Part shown: in pieces, positions 40,495 to 51,122 of the stretch | How the letters are laid out: the number at the start of each line of letters is the position of its first letter | Numbering within the stretch: the stretch's first letter is position 1 | Assembly (NCBI GenBank): GCA_022414725.1 | Contig: CM039463.1 | Coordinates: forward strand, 74,765,209 to 74,829,208 | Source: Microglena sp. YARC | Lineage: Eukaryota > Chlorophyta > Chlorophyceae > Chlamydomonadales > Chlamydomonadaceae | DNA: 64,000 bases | Direction: 5' to 3' | The notes under the pieces: model-generated | Databases searched by the model: none | What the model was told of the DNA's origin: nothing | The model's input: the letters and a program-made list of their open reading frames with translations, nothing else | Made by a program: the position numbers and the translations under genes

Positions 40495-43032
40495 TTGAGA
40501 TGTCCACTCAAACCAGATTTGCCGAATTCTCTAACCCCCCTCTCCTCCCCAATGATCAATAACAACTGCCGGCGACCAAGCATCCCGATTCCGGGCAAGA
40601 AGCACCTTGGAGAAGTCCAAATGCAGATTGCCCGCAGGAGGGAGGTAGGGGAATGCGAAGCCCCCAACACCAGTGCTTGGAACCCTGTCCACACACTCAA
40701 TACCAAATCTGCGAAAGTGACAGATCACCTCAACATTAAAATATCCTCACCTCTCAATGGACAACCTGGACAACAAGATCCTACAGGCAGCATCCGTGCT
40801 GAGAGCAAAAGCTCCAAGGATCTACCTAGGACCCACGCTGAACCAAGTTCTGCCAAACCCACAAATCATCCCAACCCTAATCAATCAAAAAAAATCCTGA
40901 ACATACAAGACAGACGAAATCTTCCTACTACGAACTCTGTCATCCACCTTATCATTGCCCTTCTTTTCGTCAACTGTTTGAATATCACCGCCGCTTCAAC
41001 AGTCTCTCTCCGCACTCCTTTATCTTTCTTAGCACCTAACACTTACCCAGCCACCAGCATGTATTCAATGGGAGCTCAACAAAACAGGGTGCAACAAGGT
41101 AAGATCGATAGGAAATCGAACCGCCGCGAGAAACAGGCTGCTAATTCCCGCCTCGCTTTCCCACTTTCTCACCACACCGCCGCATACCTCGTTCCCCTGG
41201 CTACCACACCGCACTATCTTATACACTGCAAACATCTCAACACTACACTCATTGGCCATCTTCGAAACCCCATATTCTCTAAGCCTCTCACAGCTACTAA
41301 TACCGCCCCTCGCGGCGTGGGTGCAAGTCCCGATATGCCCCTCGTGGCATTGTCGTCTCTGACGATTAATACAGCCTCCCATGGCGTGGGTGCAAGTCCC
41401 GATGTGCCCCTCGTGGCATCATCGTCTCTGACGATTAACACAGCCTCCCATGGCGTGGGTGCAAGTCCCGATGTGCCCCTCACGGCATTGTCCTTCCCGA
41501 CAAAATTAACCAATAACGAAGCTGCAAGTCCTTATGCTCACAACCAACTTTACAATCAACCCTGGACAACTGTGTCCTACAACTCTTCTCCCATCTTCTG
41601 CAAAACTAACGAAAACTCGTACTCCTCTGCAGCTCTGATCGCCTATCCCTTCATCATCCGTTCTAAGGGTGAAGAGATCTACAACAGCGAAGGGAGGCCG
41701 ATGCCCACTCCTCCCTACCGTCCTATACACATCCGCCAAGCAAGGGACATCCAGTTGATCTCTGAGAGACTCAAGTCCAACCCTCAACCTCCGTCCCCCC
41801 TTGGAGAGTCAACCTTCCAGCATCTTGATCCTTTCGCTGACACGCTCTCCACATACAAAATCCTCCCGGTGCACAACACCACCGACAATGAGGAGTTTTA
41901 CGAGCTAACTCTCAGCGGCATCTATGGACGCGACCCTAGCATCCTTGCTGAGGGTCCCCTCTCTACGCCACAATCTCTGACCTTTCCTGTCGGCGCACAC
42001 CCGTGCACGGACGCAGCTGCGGTGGTCCGGACCATACGCGATATCATCGCGAACAGACCCCAGGACGGTCTTTTCAAAAGTGGAGTATCTGTGGACCAAG
42101 TTACTAACACCTCCATGCCTGGAAAGCCACCAATATGGTCAATCAAGCTGTTTGCTAACAACGACATGCTTTCCATGGCTGGCCTGGCCATTATAGAGGA
42201 CTTTAACAACTTTGCAGTCCTCTCCACAGCCACCAAGTTGGAGAAGGGGGTTCCCAGGGTCACCACTCCTCGGGTAACCAACCAACACATCCTGAACTGC
42301 AAAACACACTTCAGCGCTGTGGAGGACTCTCTCCTCCACCTTCCCTACCCTTCAGATCCTTTAGCTAAGATCAACGGGCACAACCGGCAATGTGCTATCT
42401 CCATGCTGGTTGGACCAACCATCCTGTCTACCATCGGGGGTACCAAGATCTGTTCAGCTAACCCCTCTGGCAGCAGCCAAACAGGGAGATCCAGTGCCCA
42501 GGACGGGCTGGATAGTGCCAACTCAACCTTGAGGGAGATCCCCTACGTCTTCCCCAATCCCACAGCAGAAGGCAGCGACTGCACTATGACTGACCATGAA
42601 GACCAGTCAGATGGCTCTAAAAGGCAGAGGACTGAGCCTCACAGGGACCCCCAGCAACTCCCGCACCACCCCTTCCCTGAAGAAACTAACTTCCCTTCAG
42701 TTGCTTGGATCATGGAGCAGCAGGGTCACTACCTCACCACCAGCTGGAGGTCCCAGCCTGAGAAGCCAGCATGGTTTCCCAAGTTGGAGAACATCCTGCG
42801 CATGGCTGCAGAGTTTGAGGAATGTGATGACCAAGTGTCGGCCCTCAGGCTACTCAACTTCAGATACTTGAAGAGTGGAGAGACGGCAGGGTCACTGAAG
42901 AGTTGCACTTTGCAACTCAAGAGGATAAGGAACACTTTCAATCCCTACTCCCCCTCTACATCTACAACATGCACTTTTCTGCATATTTCACCCACTCCAA
43001 GATCCCTCCGGATATCTGCAACTCTTCCCTGA
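40495..43032 (+). CDS. LINE ORF1-like protein, first part
   Basis: 845 residues stay open; the true start is not clear. A 23-residue repeat with core HGVGASPDVPLVA stands three times at 41,299-41,505. From about 41,700 the chain looks globular, with RPIHIRQARDIQLISERLKS and a Ser/Arg/Gln-rich hinge near 42,470-42,680 (DGSKRQRTEPHRDPQQLPHH). The useful frame seems to leave this one near 42,880 and continue in the next. I recognise no RNA-binding motif. By position it is the LINE's ORF1, expected to coat the RNA. Confidence 0.55.
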   Translation: MRCPLKPDLPNSLTPLSSPMINNNCRRPSIPIPGKKHLGEVQMQIARRREVGECEAPNTSAWNPVHTLNTKSAKVTDHLNIKISSPLNGQPGQQDPTGSIRAESKSSKDLPRTHAEPSSAKPTNHPNPNQSKKILNIQDRRNLPTTNSVIHLIIALLFVNCLNITAASTVSLRTPLSFLAPNTYPATSMYSMGAQQNRVQQGKIDRKSNRREKQAANSRLAFPLSHHTAAYLVPLATTPHYLIHCKHLNTTLIGHLRNPIFSKPLTATNTAPRGVGASPDMPLVALSSLTINTASHGVGASPDVPLVASSSLTINTASHGVGASPDVPLTALSFPTKLTNNEAASPYAHNQLYNQPWTTVSYNSSPIFCKTNENSYSSAALIAYPFIIRSKGEEIYNSEGRPMPTPPYRPIHIRQARDIQLISERLKSNPQPPSPLGESTFQHLDPFADTLSTYKILPVHNTTDNEEFYELTLSGIYGRDPSILAEGPLSTPQSLTFPVGAHPCTDAAAVVRTIRDIIANRPQDGLFKSGVSVDQVTNTSMPGKPPIWSIKLFANNDMLSMAGLAIIEDFNNFAVLSTATKLEKGVPRVTTPRVTNQHILNCKTHFSAVEDSLLHLPYPSDPLAKINGHNRQCAISMLVGPTILSTIGGTKICSANPSGSSQTGRSSAQDGLDSANSTLREIPYVFPNPTAEGSDCTMTDHEDQSDGSKRQRTEPHRDPQQLPHHPFPEETNFPSVAWIMEQQGHYLTTSWRSQPEKPAWFPKLENILRMAAEFEECDDQVSALRLLNFRYLKSGETAGSLKSCTLQLKRIRNTFNPYSPSTSTTCTFLHISPTPRSLRISATLP

Positions 43033-44504
43033 TTCTGAAGACTGAGGCCAACACTGCCCTCAGATCCATGACGGACTTCACTGAAGAGGTGAATCGGCTG
43101 TGCAAGGCAACCATTGACCTCATGCACGACAAGCAGTGCTGTGACTCCACGGTTGACAGCCTCGACCACTTCTCCCTCTCCTATTGGAATGCTGAAACCA
43201 GGGACCAGGCTACTGCCCCAGAGCACTCTCTGTACACCAGGGAGCTCATCCCCCTGAGACTGCTCTCCAACTATGAAGTCCAATTGGCTATCAAGAGGGG
43301 TATCCGCATCATCCAGTCCAGCAGATTGCATGTCCTCACAGCATTCATCTGCTGCAAAGGACAAGTCAAAGTCAACGGCATCCAGTTTTACTTCCGTCCT
43401 GGCTTCATGCCTGACCTGGACCCTACCAAGAAGGACAACCTCCCAGACTGGGTAGCCCTGTCAGGCTACCTCATTACAAGGGAGATCGGCCATGACAGCA
43501 CTGGCAAGGTTGTCCCCCTTGACCCTACCATTTTTGGTGCTGACCTGGCCAGCTGGAAGGAGATCCAGAGCCGCCTCAACATCAAATCCTATGGGCAGAA
43601 CGTGACTATGTTCTTCCATGCCCTCGCCTCCCTGGCCAAAGCCAAGCCCTATGGGTTGCCTGCCCCATGGCCCACGGCTGACGCTGAGCTTGACCTTGCT
43701 CTCCACCCAGGGATTGGACTTGCTCCTACCCCGGAAGGACCTACCACCTGGATGGAACTGCTCCAGACCTATACCCCCCTTCAGGTAAACCACTCTAACA
43801 ATTTCTCCCCCTGCAGTTCCCTTTTTGACAGCCAGCAGCTACATAACTATACTTTTAATTCCACAGGCAGCCGCCCCTGCCCCAGCAGCTGGACCCAGCC
43901 AGCCCAGGAGACAGTCAGCTCCCACCAACCAGTGGAAGGAGGTGACCAAGAAGACGGTCTGGAAGAAGCCATAGGGTTTTTATGTGCACCCATTATGATC
44001 CCCTGCTTCTTAGTCATAGACTTCTATAGCACTCTTCTGATTGTCCCTCTCCTTATGGCTACTTGTTGGATCATAGGGTGTACCAAGCTATTGACATCAG
44101 TACAGAGTACACCCACTATTGATAAGTCAATCGTGAACAGCTTCCTTCTTCTGAAACCCTCTGCAAAGCAGAATTCTAGCTGTGAACCTAATAGGAAATC
44201 CTGTACTCAGGACATTAGAACCTTGACTCACCCTACCTGGGACACAGCTCCTAGGGGAGGTAGACCTACTTCCAGACTTCGTTCCACTCCTGTAAACAGC
44301 TCTAGCTATTGGGAACCCCAAGTAGACTGTCACTGTCAAGTTCATTCTATTAACGCCTACCTCGGATACAAGGCCCTGGACTACAAAGAGGTCCTACAGT
44401 TCTCCATAAACCTCAACACACACGTCACTAACTACACTCACCATGAGTGGGATCTAGAACGTTGCTATTTCAACAAACTAACCGTAACTACACAATCCCT
44501 TTAG
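42870..44504 (+). CDS. LINE ORF1-like protein, second part
   Basis: Reading one base back, the chain continues as VTEELHFATQEDKEHFQSLL and then IYNMHFSAYFTHSKIPPDIC to PTTWMELLQTYTPLQ. At 43785-43866 an 82-bp stretch has intron-like borders (TCAG|GTAAAC ... CCACAG|GCAGCC). Removing it gives a short basic end (APAAGPSQPRRQSAPTNQWK, then EVTKKTVWKKP, stop 43,972-43,974). Without splicing the frame runs on to 44,504 through a hydrophobic pair (CFLVIDFYSTLLIVPLLMAT). Which ending is used is open. Confidence 0.5.
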   Translation, partial: EEWRDGRVTEELHFATQEDKEHFQSLLPLYIYNMHFSAYFTHSKIPPDICNSSLILKTEANTALRSMTDFTEEVNRLCKATIDLMHDKQCCDSTVDSLDHFSLSYWNAETRDQATAPEHSLYTRELIPLRLLSNYEVQLAIKRGIRIIQSSRLHVLTAFICCKGQVKVNGIQFYFRPGFMPDLDPTKKDNLPDWVALSGYLITREIGHDSTGKVVPLDPTIFGADLASWKEIQSRLNIKSYGQNVTMFFHALASLAKAKPYGLPAPWPTADAELDLALHPGIGLAPTPEGPTTWMELLQTYTPLQVNHSNNFSPCSSLFDSQQLHNYTFNSTGSRPCPSSWTQPAQETVSSHQPVEGGDQEDGLEEAIGFLCAPIMIPCFLVIDFYSTLLIVPLLMATCWIIGCTKLLTSVQSTPTIDKSIVNSFLLLKPSAKQNSSCEPNRKSCTQDIRTLTHPTWDTAPRGGRPTSRLRSTPVNSSSYWEPQVDCHCQVHSINAYLGYKALDYKEVLQFSINLNTHVTNYTHHEWDLERCYFNKLTVTTQSL

Positions 44505-47500
44505 TCAACTATTACCTGGCTAACAGGAAATCTCACTTAGGCTCTCTCACTGGCCACAGGAACTCACAAACATATACTCCATCCCATCCTCCCCCTACTA
44601 CACCAACAACTGAAGACACATCTGAGAACTATTCTGCAGGAGTTATGCCTGGCAGCACTAAACAGCAAATTTTATCTCGGCTTCCTCCCAGCTGCACAAG
44701 GTTTATCCTCCACTACAACTGTGGATATGGACATGCTACAACCATTAAGCAAATTAATGGTAAGTGGTGGGACATGAACTCTGAACACAACGGCCCTAGT
44801 CTTCTCCACTCACAAGATTGGATAAAACTCCAAGGGCACATCTACACTCTTACCAAAACATCACCCTCCTTCCTTTCACACCCTTTTCAACCAGAAATTA
44901 ACCACACACCAGGCCACCCCACTAGGGAGACTGTTGACATGATCTCCCCTACTAGTAACACCACACCCACTCACAACCGTCCTGACTCTCCCCACAGTAT
45001 GGACCACATAACTTCCCCATGGCCTGCAGAACTCACAGATCACAACTTACCAGATCAGGATAACTCCTCAGATCCAACTTTCTCTGATCTCCTAGACTCC
45101 ACCCTATCAGATCAAGAAGATCCCATAGATTCCCCCTCTTTAAATCAAAAAGACCCCACAGAAACTATTTACTTAGTCTCTGACGATGAGGAACCTCCCA
45201 GATCAAAACAAAAAACATCTCCTACAAAGAAAAATAATTTAACTACCAAACGCTCACACCCCTGCACACACCAGATGCACAACACACTTCTCCCTATACC
45301 TAGCAAAGTTGTCCTTACTGACTTCACTAAGTTTCGCCAATGCAGAATTTTTGGGGCAGAACCTCCTACCAAGAAACCTGCTCCTTCCCGACTCACCACC
45401 AAAACCCTTCCAACGAAAAGAATTAAAATTACTCATACTACTTCATATCCTGTTCAACAACAGCAAACTGCACTCTATCTCACTAACATTATCACCTCCA
45501 ACTGCAGAGGCATTTTCTCATCCTGGGAAACACTCTATGACCATATTCGAACTAATGAGCCAGACATTGCTATTCTCACCGAAACAAAACTCACCTCCAA
45601 CAATACAGGCATAATTAATATGATCAAACAAGACCTCTCTGACTACCACTTTCATCACAGCAGCAAAACCATTAAGCAAGCTACCAATGCAGACAACATT
45701 GTTACCCGCTCAGCTGGAGTCATCACACTTATCAAAAAGACTCTTACTGCACACCTAATTAAACATGAAATCCCTACTGACATAGCTGGTCATCTCACTC
45801 ATCAAACTATTAACAACATCACCCACATCCTAGGTGTCTACATGCCCTGCAATGATCCTGCCAAAAGAGCCCGCATCTATGAACACATCCACTACATCAT
45901 ATCCCAGAACCCCTCTCACCACTATATTGCAGGGGGAGACTGGAATGCAGCTTATTACCTTACTGATAGAAGCAACACAGTCCATCACCTGGAGGACCAG
46001 CCTCACTACCAGCATCTTAATAAATATTCAATTCACATCCAACCATCTCCACGTCCCCATACTTATTCAGACAACACCTCCTACAGCAGCAGGATAGATG
46101 ACATCATCCTCATCAACCCTCCACCTGCAACCATGGTGACAGAAACCACACACCAAATGGGAGACACACTTGACCACTTGACCCTGGAACAACAAATAAC
46201 CTCCTCTCTCTTCCCACCTCCCAACCTGGACACACCACCTCACAATCCAACACCCCAACTGCAACTCCCTCTCAAGCAACAGGACATGGCCAAAGCCAAA
46301 GAGGCAATCTCAAATAAATTTCTCCATCAATTTCAACACAGCCACATCAACATAAATAAAGCCTGGACTATAGCACAAACCTTACTGGGAGAAGATAAAA
46401 CATCTGCACACATCCAATCTATTAGACAAGAACTCACAGCCACCATGCCAGAAAATCTTAACAGCATGGCAGATCATCTCATGATCACTTTACACCAAGC
46501 TCTTTCCATCATGACTGACATCTGCCCCATTAAGTCTAGCACACCAGGCAATTTTTTGCCCAGACAAACTGCTAAAACTTACAGACGTCTTAACTACCAT
46601 ATTAAACACATTAAAGCACTCCGAACAGTCTCCACCCACCTTGACCAACAACAATACATGGAGCTCAGAAGCACACCTCATACGGCAGGTACATACTCAC
46701 CTACCACTAAAATCAAAATACAACAACACCTACAAAACCTACTCCTCCCTGACTACTGCCTCTCTTTAACTGCTGATATTCAACAAAGTATTACAGAACT
46801 ACGTCACATGCAGGCTGCACTCAAAGAGGAGAGAGCAACTGCCTCCATCAAGAAATTCAGACGCCGCCTCAGCACACAGGCACGACAAACTCACAGGTAT
46901 ATTTTCTCTCCTGAAAACTACACACACACACCCACTGCCCTACTGGACGCATCCTCGAACACACTTAGCACCAGTACCCAGGGTCTCCTGGAAGTTTTGA
47001 CCAAACACATGGGTAAACTTATGTCACCTCCCACAGCACCCATCTTAGATGATTATACCCGACATGCCACTCCCCCTCCATGGGAAACACACACAGACAA
47101 ATACCACCTTGAAACTCCAGCCAACTCCATACAAACCACTGCCTCCCCTTACACCTATCTCTCCTCCTCAACCACCTATGACGAGTGCATCAGGAAACTC
47201 TCCACTAACAAAGCCACAGGCCCAGACGGCATACCTAATGAACTACTTATGTGCCTCCCACAGGAAATGCACCTCACCATACACAAACTCAAGCAGCTAG
47301 TATGGATTCTGGGAGAAACACCAGACTGCTGGAAAATCTCCCACACAGTCATGCTCTACAAAAAATCAGATCCTTGCTTACCCCAAAATTACAGGCCAAT
47401 AGGCCTTAACAATGCTGTAGCCAAACTCTGGACCTCTCTTGTTACCAACACTATTACTACCTACTCTGAAACCAATCACATTCTCAGTGCCTGCCAAGAG

Positions 47501-50500
47501 GGTTTCAGAAAAGACAAAAGTACCTATAGACAACTCTTGACCCTACTCCACAACATTGAGGACGCTGCCCTCTTCCACCAGGACCTTTATGCTGCCTACT
47601 TTGACTTTAGCTCTGCCTTCAACATGATTGATCACCAAAAACTTCTCTGCATTATGCACAGCTTGGGTTATACCCATGATACTATAGATACAATTAAAGG
47701 AATTTACACAAACTCTACTACACATATCCTCCTTAACAATACATCTGGCTCCCCTATCCCCATCACTAGGGGCACTATCCAGGGGGACACTCTTTCCCCC
47801 TTACTCTTCATTATTTTTCTAGAACCCCTACACAGATGGCTCCGTTCTGGAGGACGAGGATACAGAGCAGCATCCCTACCCTCCACAACAGCAGATGAAA
47901 ACCACACTAGCAGCTTGGGGTATGCTGATGACACTGCCGTCCTAACCGGCAGCTCAGAGGACCTTCGCATCCAATGTGGTAAAGTTCAAACTTTTAGTAT
48001 CTGGTCGGGCATTCCTCTTAACGCCACTAAATGTGTGGTTAGTGGCATACTCCACGATTCACACCCCTCACAACCTACTCACAACAACACTCTCAAACAA
48101 CGGCTAGAAAAAATTCCTCTAGATAATTCCTATGCTACCTACCAGCCGCCAGACCAAGCCTATAAATACCTGGGGGTTCATATCTCACTCACCTTAAACT
48201 GGAAAACTCAACTTCACTCTACTATTGAAACCATCCACAACAAAGGCTTGAGCATCCTCACTAAAGCTAAAAATAGGGCAACCCCCACCCAATGTCTACG
48301 AATAATCTCACAATGTGTCAGAGCAGCTATTAAATACCCCATGATAGTAGCTCCCTTCTCACTAACCGACATTCATGTCATTGACAGAGCAGTATTAAAA
48401 ACAGTTAAACTCTGCTGCCCCCTTCCTAGATCCTTTCCGACAAGAGCACTCCACCTCCCTAAAACAGAGGCAGGACTAGGGATGCCTTCTCTACTCACTG
48501 AATATACTCAGATTACTGCAACAGCCCTCACCCAGTCCATGAACGACCAAGGTCACCTGGGAATTCTCACCAGGGCTCTTCTTGACAAATCAACCTCCAC
48601 CATGACCACTCTAGATCCTCTCTCTCTCTCCAGCAAGCAACTTAAATATATGTCCCTAGCCCGCCAGCTGGAAATTATTAAAAAATCTGACATAATAATT
48701 TCTTGGAATGACACAGAACTCCTTGACAAACTCCTTGACAAACTTAACATACACTCTCTCCCTCTTCCACCACAGGCAATCCCTGTCTCACTCATGACTC
48801 CCTTTCACGACCTGGACATCTACTCATACCACGACCTGGTCACCCCCATGGGAACTCATCTTATCAGCACTACAGACCTCTCTCTTATTACTTCACACAA
48901 AATTACTAAACACCACAAACGATCCCTGAACCGCCTCACGGCACACCTCTCCTCCTTCCAAACCGTCACTCCTCCAACTCACTCTGACCCACTCCCCCTC
49001 TCCCACAGGCAACTTGCGCCTGGCTACGCAATTTCGCAGAACACGACAGACAACGTTAAATTTCCTGCTCCTATCGAATCCTCCACCCCACTTACCCAGC
49101 GCTACCAACCTCACGCCACCGTTACTGATGCAGACTACGAGGCGGACCCCACTGGGGACCTGGAAGGAAACCAATGGTGGGCGTGGCCCACGCAGATCGT
49201 AGGCAGTCACGCGCACCAAGCATGGGGCTGCCCCAACAGTGACGCCACCTGGTCAGCGCGCCACTACTTGTGCAAATCCTGGATCCGACACTCCTCCTCC
49301 TCCAAATTCTACCGCGCATATAAAATAACCTCCACCTCGCACCCTGACAGGATCCGCGAGGCCATGACATTCCCAGCCAGCAGCGCACCTGCACCACCGG
49401 CGCGCCTGCTTCACCTTACTTACGGATCTCAGTACAGAGCCCTGCACATTACGAGCTGGCGGGGCAAGCGCTCTTACAACGACGACAAACTTGCCACCAC
49501 CACCGTTGTCCACGTCCAATGGGCCCCAACCATCATGCACAACGACCATATCAACTCCTACACACGCATGGGATACAGCATCCACCACTGCACACCTCTC
49601 ACCCCCACTACCTCCACCATACACTGGAAGCCTCAATCTCACCATGCGGCTCACCTTGTTGAACTAGTAGGACAACCAACATATGACCAATTAACCCACA
49701 CCTTTAAAACCACTCCTCCGATAACCACATACCTCAATCCCAGGAAGGACACCCACCTCACTAACCTCCAGCAACAAGGCCAATGGGCCACCTCCCCAGG
49801 ATTTAATGCTGACAACCACAACCTTGTTCACAAACTTCTGAAAATTGACACACACGACAGGCACCCTGACTGGGACATTCAACCACCCTCAGCCAACATT
49901 ATACAAACAGGCATCCTCTCTACTCTGGATGACCAATCCACACACACACACACCAACGTTTCATATCTTTATAACCCCACTGGTCACTGTCTTGGGCACA
50001 TTCCCAACGACAGACTAACCTCTCTCAAACAAAACTATGACCACTTTAAAAATCACCACCCTACCAAATGGAACCAACTGACCCAAGGAGGAACATACCA
50101 CACTGACTTAGCTGCCCTCTTCACCAGATACAGAGCTGCTCCTGCTGCCACTAACATTCTGTCTCCCTTCCTCTACCAAGCAGCAGCTGCTCTGGGCATT
50201 ACTCACCATCGTACCTCCAATCCTCTTAGCTACGACCAAAGCCTCACCAGCTTCTCTTCTACCAGCCCTGCTGACCAGCTCTTTGGCTCCAACCAAGACC
50301 CCTTTCTTACCATCTGGACTGGGGGCTCACTGGTGGACATTCCCAACTCCACCACACAAGCACACCAAGCTCTAAGGTGGGCTCTAGCCAGTGCTGACCA
50401 TGCTGAAAATACTCTCAGCCCTACCTGCACCCTGATGCTCCTCCCTGATGACCTTGCTGCCCCTTACAAAACTCTCCTCCACCACTCCTGGATTCACTAC

Positions 50501-50998
50501 ATTGACTCTAGACCACAGTCTGAATTTTATACTACCTCTGAAATATGGCTTGGCAGCAAATCTCACACCCCACCCTCCACAAAAAAATTACACCTCATCC
50601 TTATATGCAACCCTCACAGCCAAGAGACTTACTTTCCTAAACTCCCAGACTTTATTGACCAATGGACATACTACATGCAAAGCCTCTCCTCATCCTGGGA
50701 GCCCTCTACTATCACACCACCTCCCACACTTCCTTTCACTGACATTGTCATCACCTACCCTCGGAAACTTAAATCTCTTGCCAAAAATCCCTGGCAACCT
50801 CCACTTCACCAACACCCTCCTCCCTCTCCTCTTACCATCACCCACCCTTGTTTTTACCTTGCTACCCCCTCCTCTGGCCTCCAGGTCTACACAGATGGTA
50901 GCCTAATAAAAGGTAAACCAGGTCACCCTAGCAAAATAGGTGCTGCAGTATATGTCCCGGCTGCAGGACAAAGCTACACCATCAACCCTGGGGGATAG
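44447..50998 (+). CDS. LINE ORF2: APE endonuclease, reverse transcriptase, RNase H start
   Basis: 2,183 residues. Residues ~80-140 (YNCGYGHATTIKQINGKWWD, then WIKLQGHIYTL) resemble the C-terminal half of Josephin-type cysteine proteases. The APE endonuclease spans ~345-585: ITSNCRG, TETKL, GGDWNA, RIDDIIL and LDHLTL, the last in place of the usual SDH. The reverse transcriptase spans ~900-1250: TGPDGIPNELL, YFDFSSAFNMIDH, GTIQGDTLSPLLF and the catalytic YADD. About 700 residues of unknown nature follow, including LFGSNQDPFLTIWTGGSLVD. RNase H starts at VYTDGSLI (~2147) and is cut by a stop at 50,996. The first codon listed is GTG; the real start is unsure. Confidence 0.85.
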   Translation: MGSRTLLFQQTNRNYTIPLVNYYLANRKSHLGSLTGHRNSQTYTPSHPPPTTPTTEDTSENYSAGVMPGSTKQQILSRLPPSCTRFILHYNCGYGHATTIKQINGKWWDMNSEHNGPSLLHSQDWIKLQGHIYTLTKTSPSFLSHPFQPEINHTPGHPTRETVDMISPTSNTTPTHNRPDSPHSMDHITSPWPAELTDHNLPDQDNSSDPTFSDLLDSTLSDQEDPIDSPSLNQKDPTETIYLVSDDEEPPRSKQKTSPTKKNNLTTKRSHPCTHQMHNTLLPIPSKVVLTDFTKFRQCRIFGAEPPTKKPAPSRLTTKTLPTKRIKITHTTSYPVQQQQTALYLTNIITSNCRGIFSSWETLYDHIRTNEPDIAILTETKLTSNNTGIINMIKQDLSDYHFHHSSKTIKQATNADNIVTRSAGVITLIKKTLTAHLIKHEIPTDIAGHLTHQTINNITHILGVYMPCNDPAKRARIYEHIHYIISQNPSHHYIAGGDWNAAYYLTDRSNTVHHLEDQPHYQHLNKYSIHIQPSPRPHTYSDNTSYSSRIDDIILINPPPATMVTETTHQMGDTLDHLTLEQQITSSLFPPPNLDTPPHNPTPQLQLPLKQQDMAKAKEAISNKFLHQFQHSHININKAWTIAQTLLGEDKTSAHIQSIRQELTATMPENLNSMADHLMITLHQALSIMTDICPIKSSTPGNFLPRQTAKTYRRLNYHIKHIKALRTVSTHLDQQQYMELRSTPHTAGTYSPTTKIKIQQHLQNLLLPDYCLSLTADIQQSITELRHMQAALKEERATASIKKFRRRLSTQARQTHRYIFSPENYTHTPTALLDASSNTLSTSTQGLLEVLTKHMGKLMSPPTAPILDDYTRHATPPPWETHTDKYHLETPANSIQTTASPYTYLSSSTTYDECIRKLSTNKATGPDGIPNELLMCLPQEMHLTIHKLKQLVWILGETPDCWKISHTVMLYKKSDPCLPQNYRPIGLNNAVAKLWTSLVTNTITTYSETNHILSACQEGFRKDKSTYRQLLTLLHNIEDAALFHQDLYAAYFDFSSAFNMIDHQKLLCIMHSLGYTHDTIDTIKGIYTNSTTHILLNNTSGSPIPITRGTIQGDTLSPLLFIIFLEPLHRWLRSGGRGYRAASLPSTTADENHTSSLGYADDTAVLTGSSEDLRIQCGKVQTFSIWSGIPLNATKCVVSGILHDSHPSQPTHNNTLKQRLEKIPLDNSYATYQPPDQAYKYLGVHISLTLNWKTQLHSTIETIHNKGLSILTKAKNRATPTQCLRIISQCVRAAIKYPMIVAPFSLTDIHVIDRAVLKTVKLCCPLPRSFPTRALHLPKTEAGLGMPSLLTEYTQITATALTQSMNDQGHLGILTRALLDKSTSTMTTLDPLSLSSKQLKYMSLARQLEIIKKSDIIISWNDTELLDKLLDKLNIHSLPLPPQAIPVSLMTPFHDLDIYSYHDLVTPMGTHLISTTDLSLITSHKITKHHKRSLNRLTAHLSSFQTVTPPTHSDPLPLSHRQLAPGYAISQNTTDNVKFPAPIESSTPLTQRYQPHATVTDADYEADPTGDLEGNQWWAWPTQIVGSHAHQAWGCPNSDATWSARHYLCKSWIRHSSSSKFYRAYKITSTSHPDRIREAMTFPASSAPAPPARLLHLTYGSQYRALHITSWRGKRSYNDDKLATTTVVHVQWAPTIMHNDHINSYTRMGYSIHHCTPLTPTTSTIHWKPQSHHAAHLVELVGQPTYDQLTHTFKTTPPITTYLNPRKDTHLTNLQQQGQWATSPGFNADNHNLVHKLLKIDTHDRHPDWDIQPPSANIIQTGILSTLDDQSTHTHTNVSYLYNPTGHCLGHIPNDRLTSLKQNYDHFKNHHPTKWNQLTQGGTYHTDLAALFTRYRAAPAATNILSPFLYQAAAALGITHHRTSNPLSYDQSLTSFSSTSPADQLFGSNQDPFLTIWTGGSLVDIPNSTTQAHQALRWALASADHAENTLSPTCTLMLLPDDLAAPYKTLLHHSWIHYIDSRPQSEFYTTSEIWLGSKSHTPPSTKKLHLILICNPHSQETYFPKLPDFIDQWTYYMQSLSSSWEPSTITPPPTLPFTDIVITYPRKLKSLAKNPWQPPLHQHPPPSPLTITHPCFYLATPSSGLQVYTDGSLIKGKPGHPSKIGAAVYVPAAGQSYTINPGG

Positions 50999-51000
50999 GG

Positions 51001-51119
51001 GCCACCAAAACTAACAACCGGGCAGAACTGGTAGCCATCCACCAAGCCCTTCTCAACATTGATTATGACAAATCTCTTACCCTTCATACAGACAGCCTCT
51101 GCTCTCTTCAACTTATAAA
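51001..51119 (+). pseudogene. RNase H middle fragment in a shifted frame
   Basis: The frame starting at 51,001 reads ATKTNNRAELVAIHQALLNI and LHTDSLCSLQLI, the Glu and second Asp of RNase H. It is open only until TGA at 51,118. It is joined to both neighbours only by single-base losses, one beside a G run (50,990-51,000) and one in an A7 run (51,116-51,122). Confidence 0.75.
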
Positions 51120-51122
51120 AAA

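Noticed and set aside
44000..44510. Membrane protein with two hydrophobic helices in LINE ORF B
   Set aside because: The hydrophobic stretch lies after a plausible splice and stop at 43,972; not enough support for a membrane protein.
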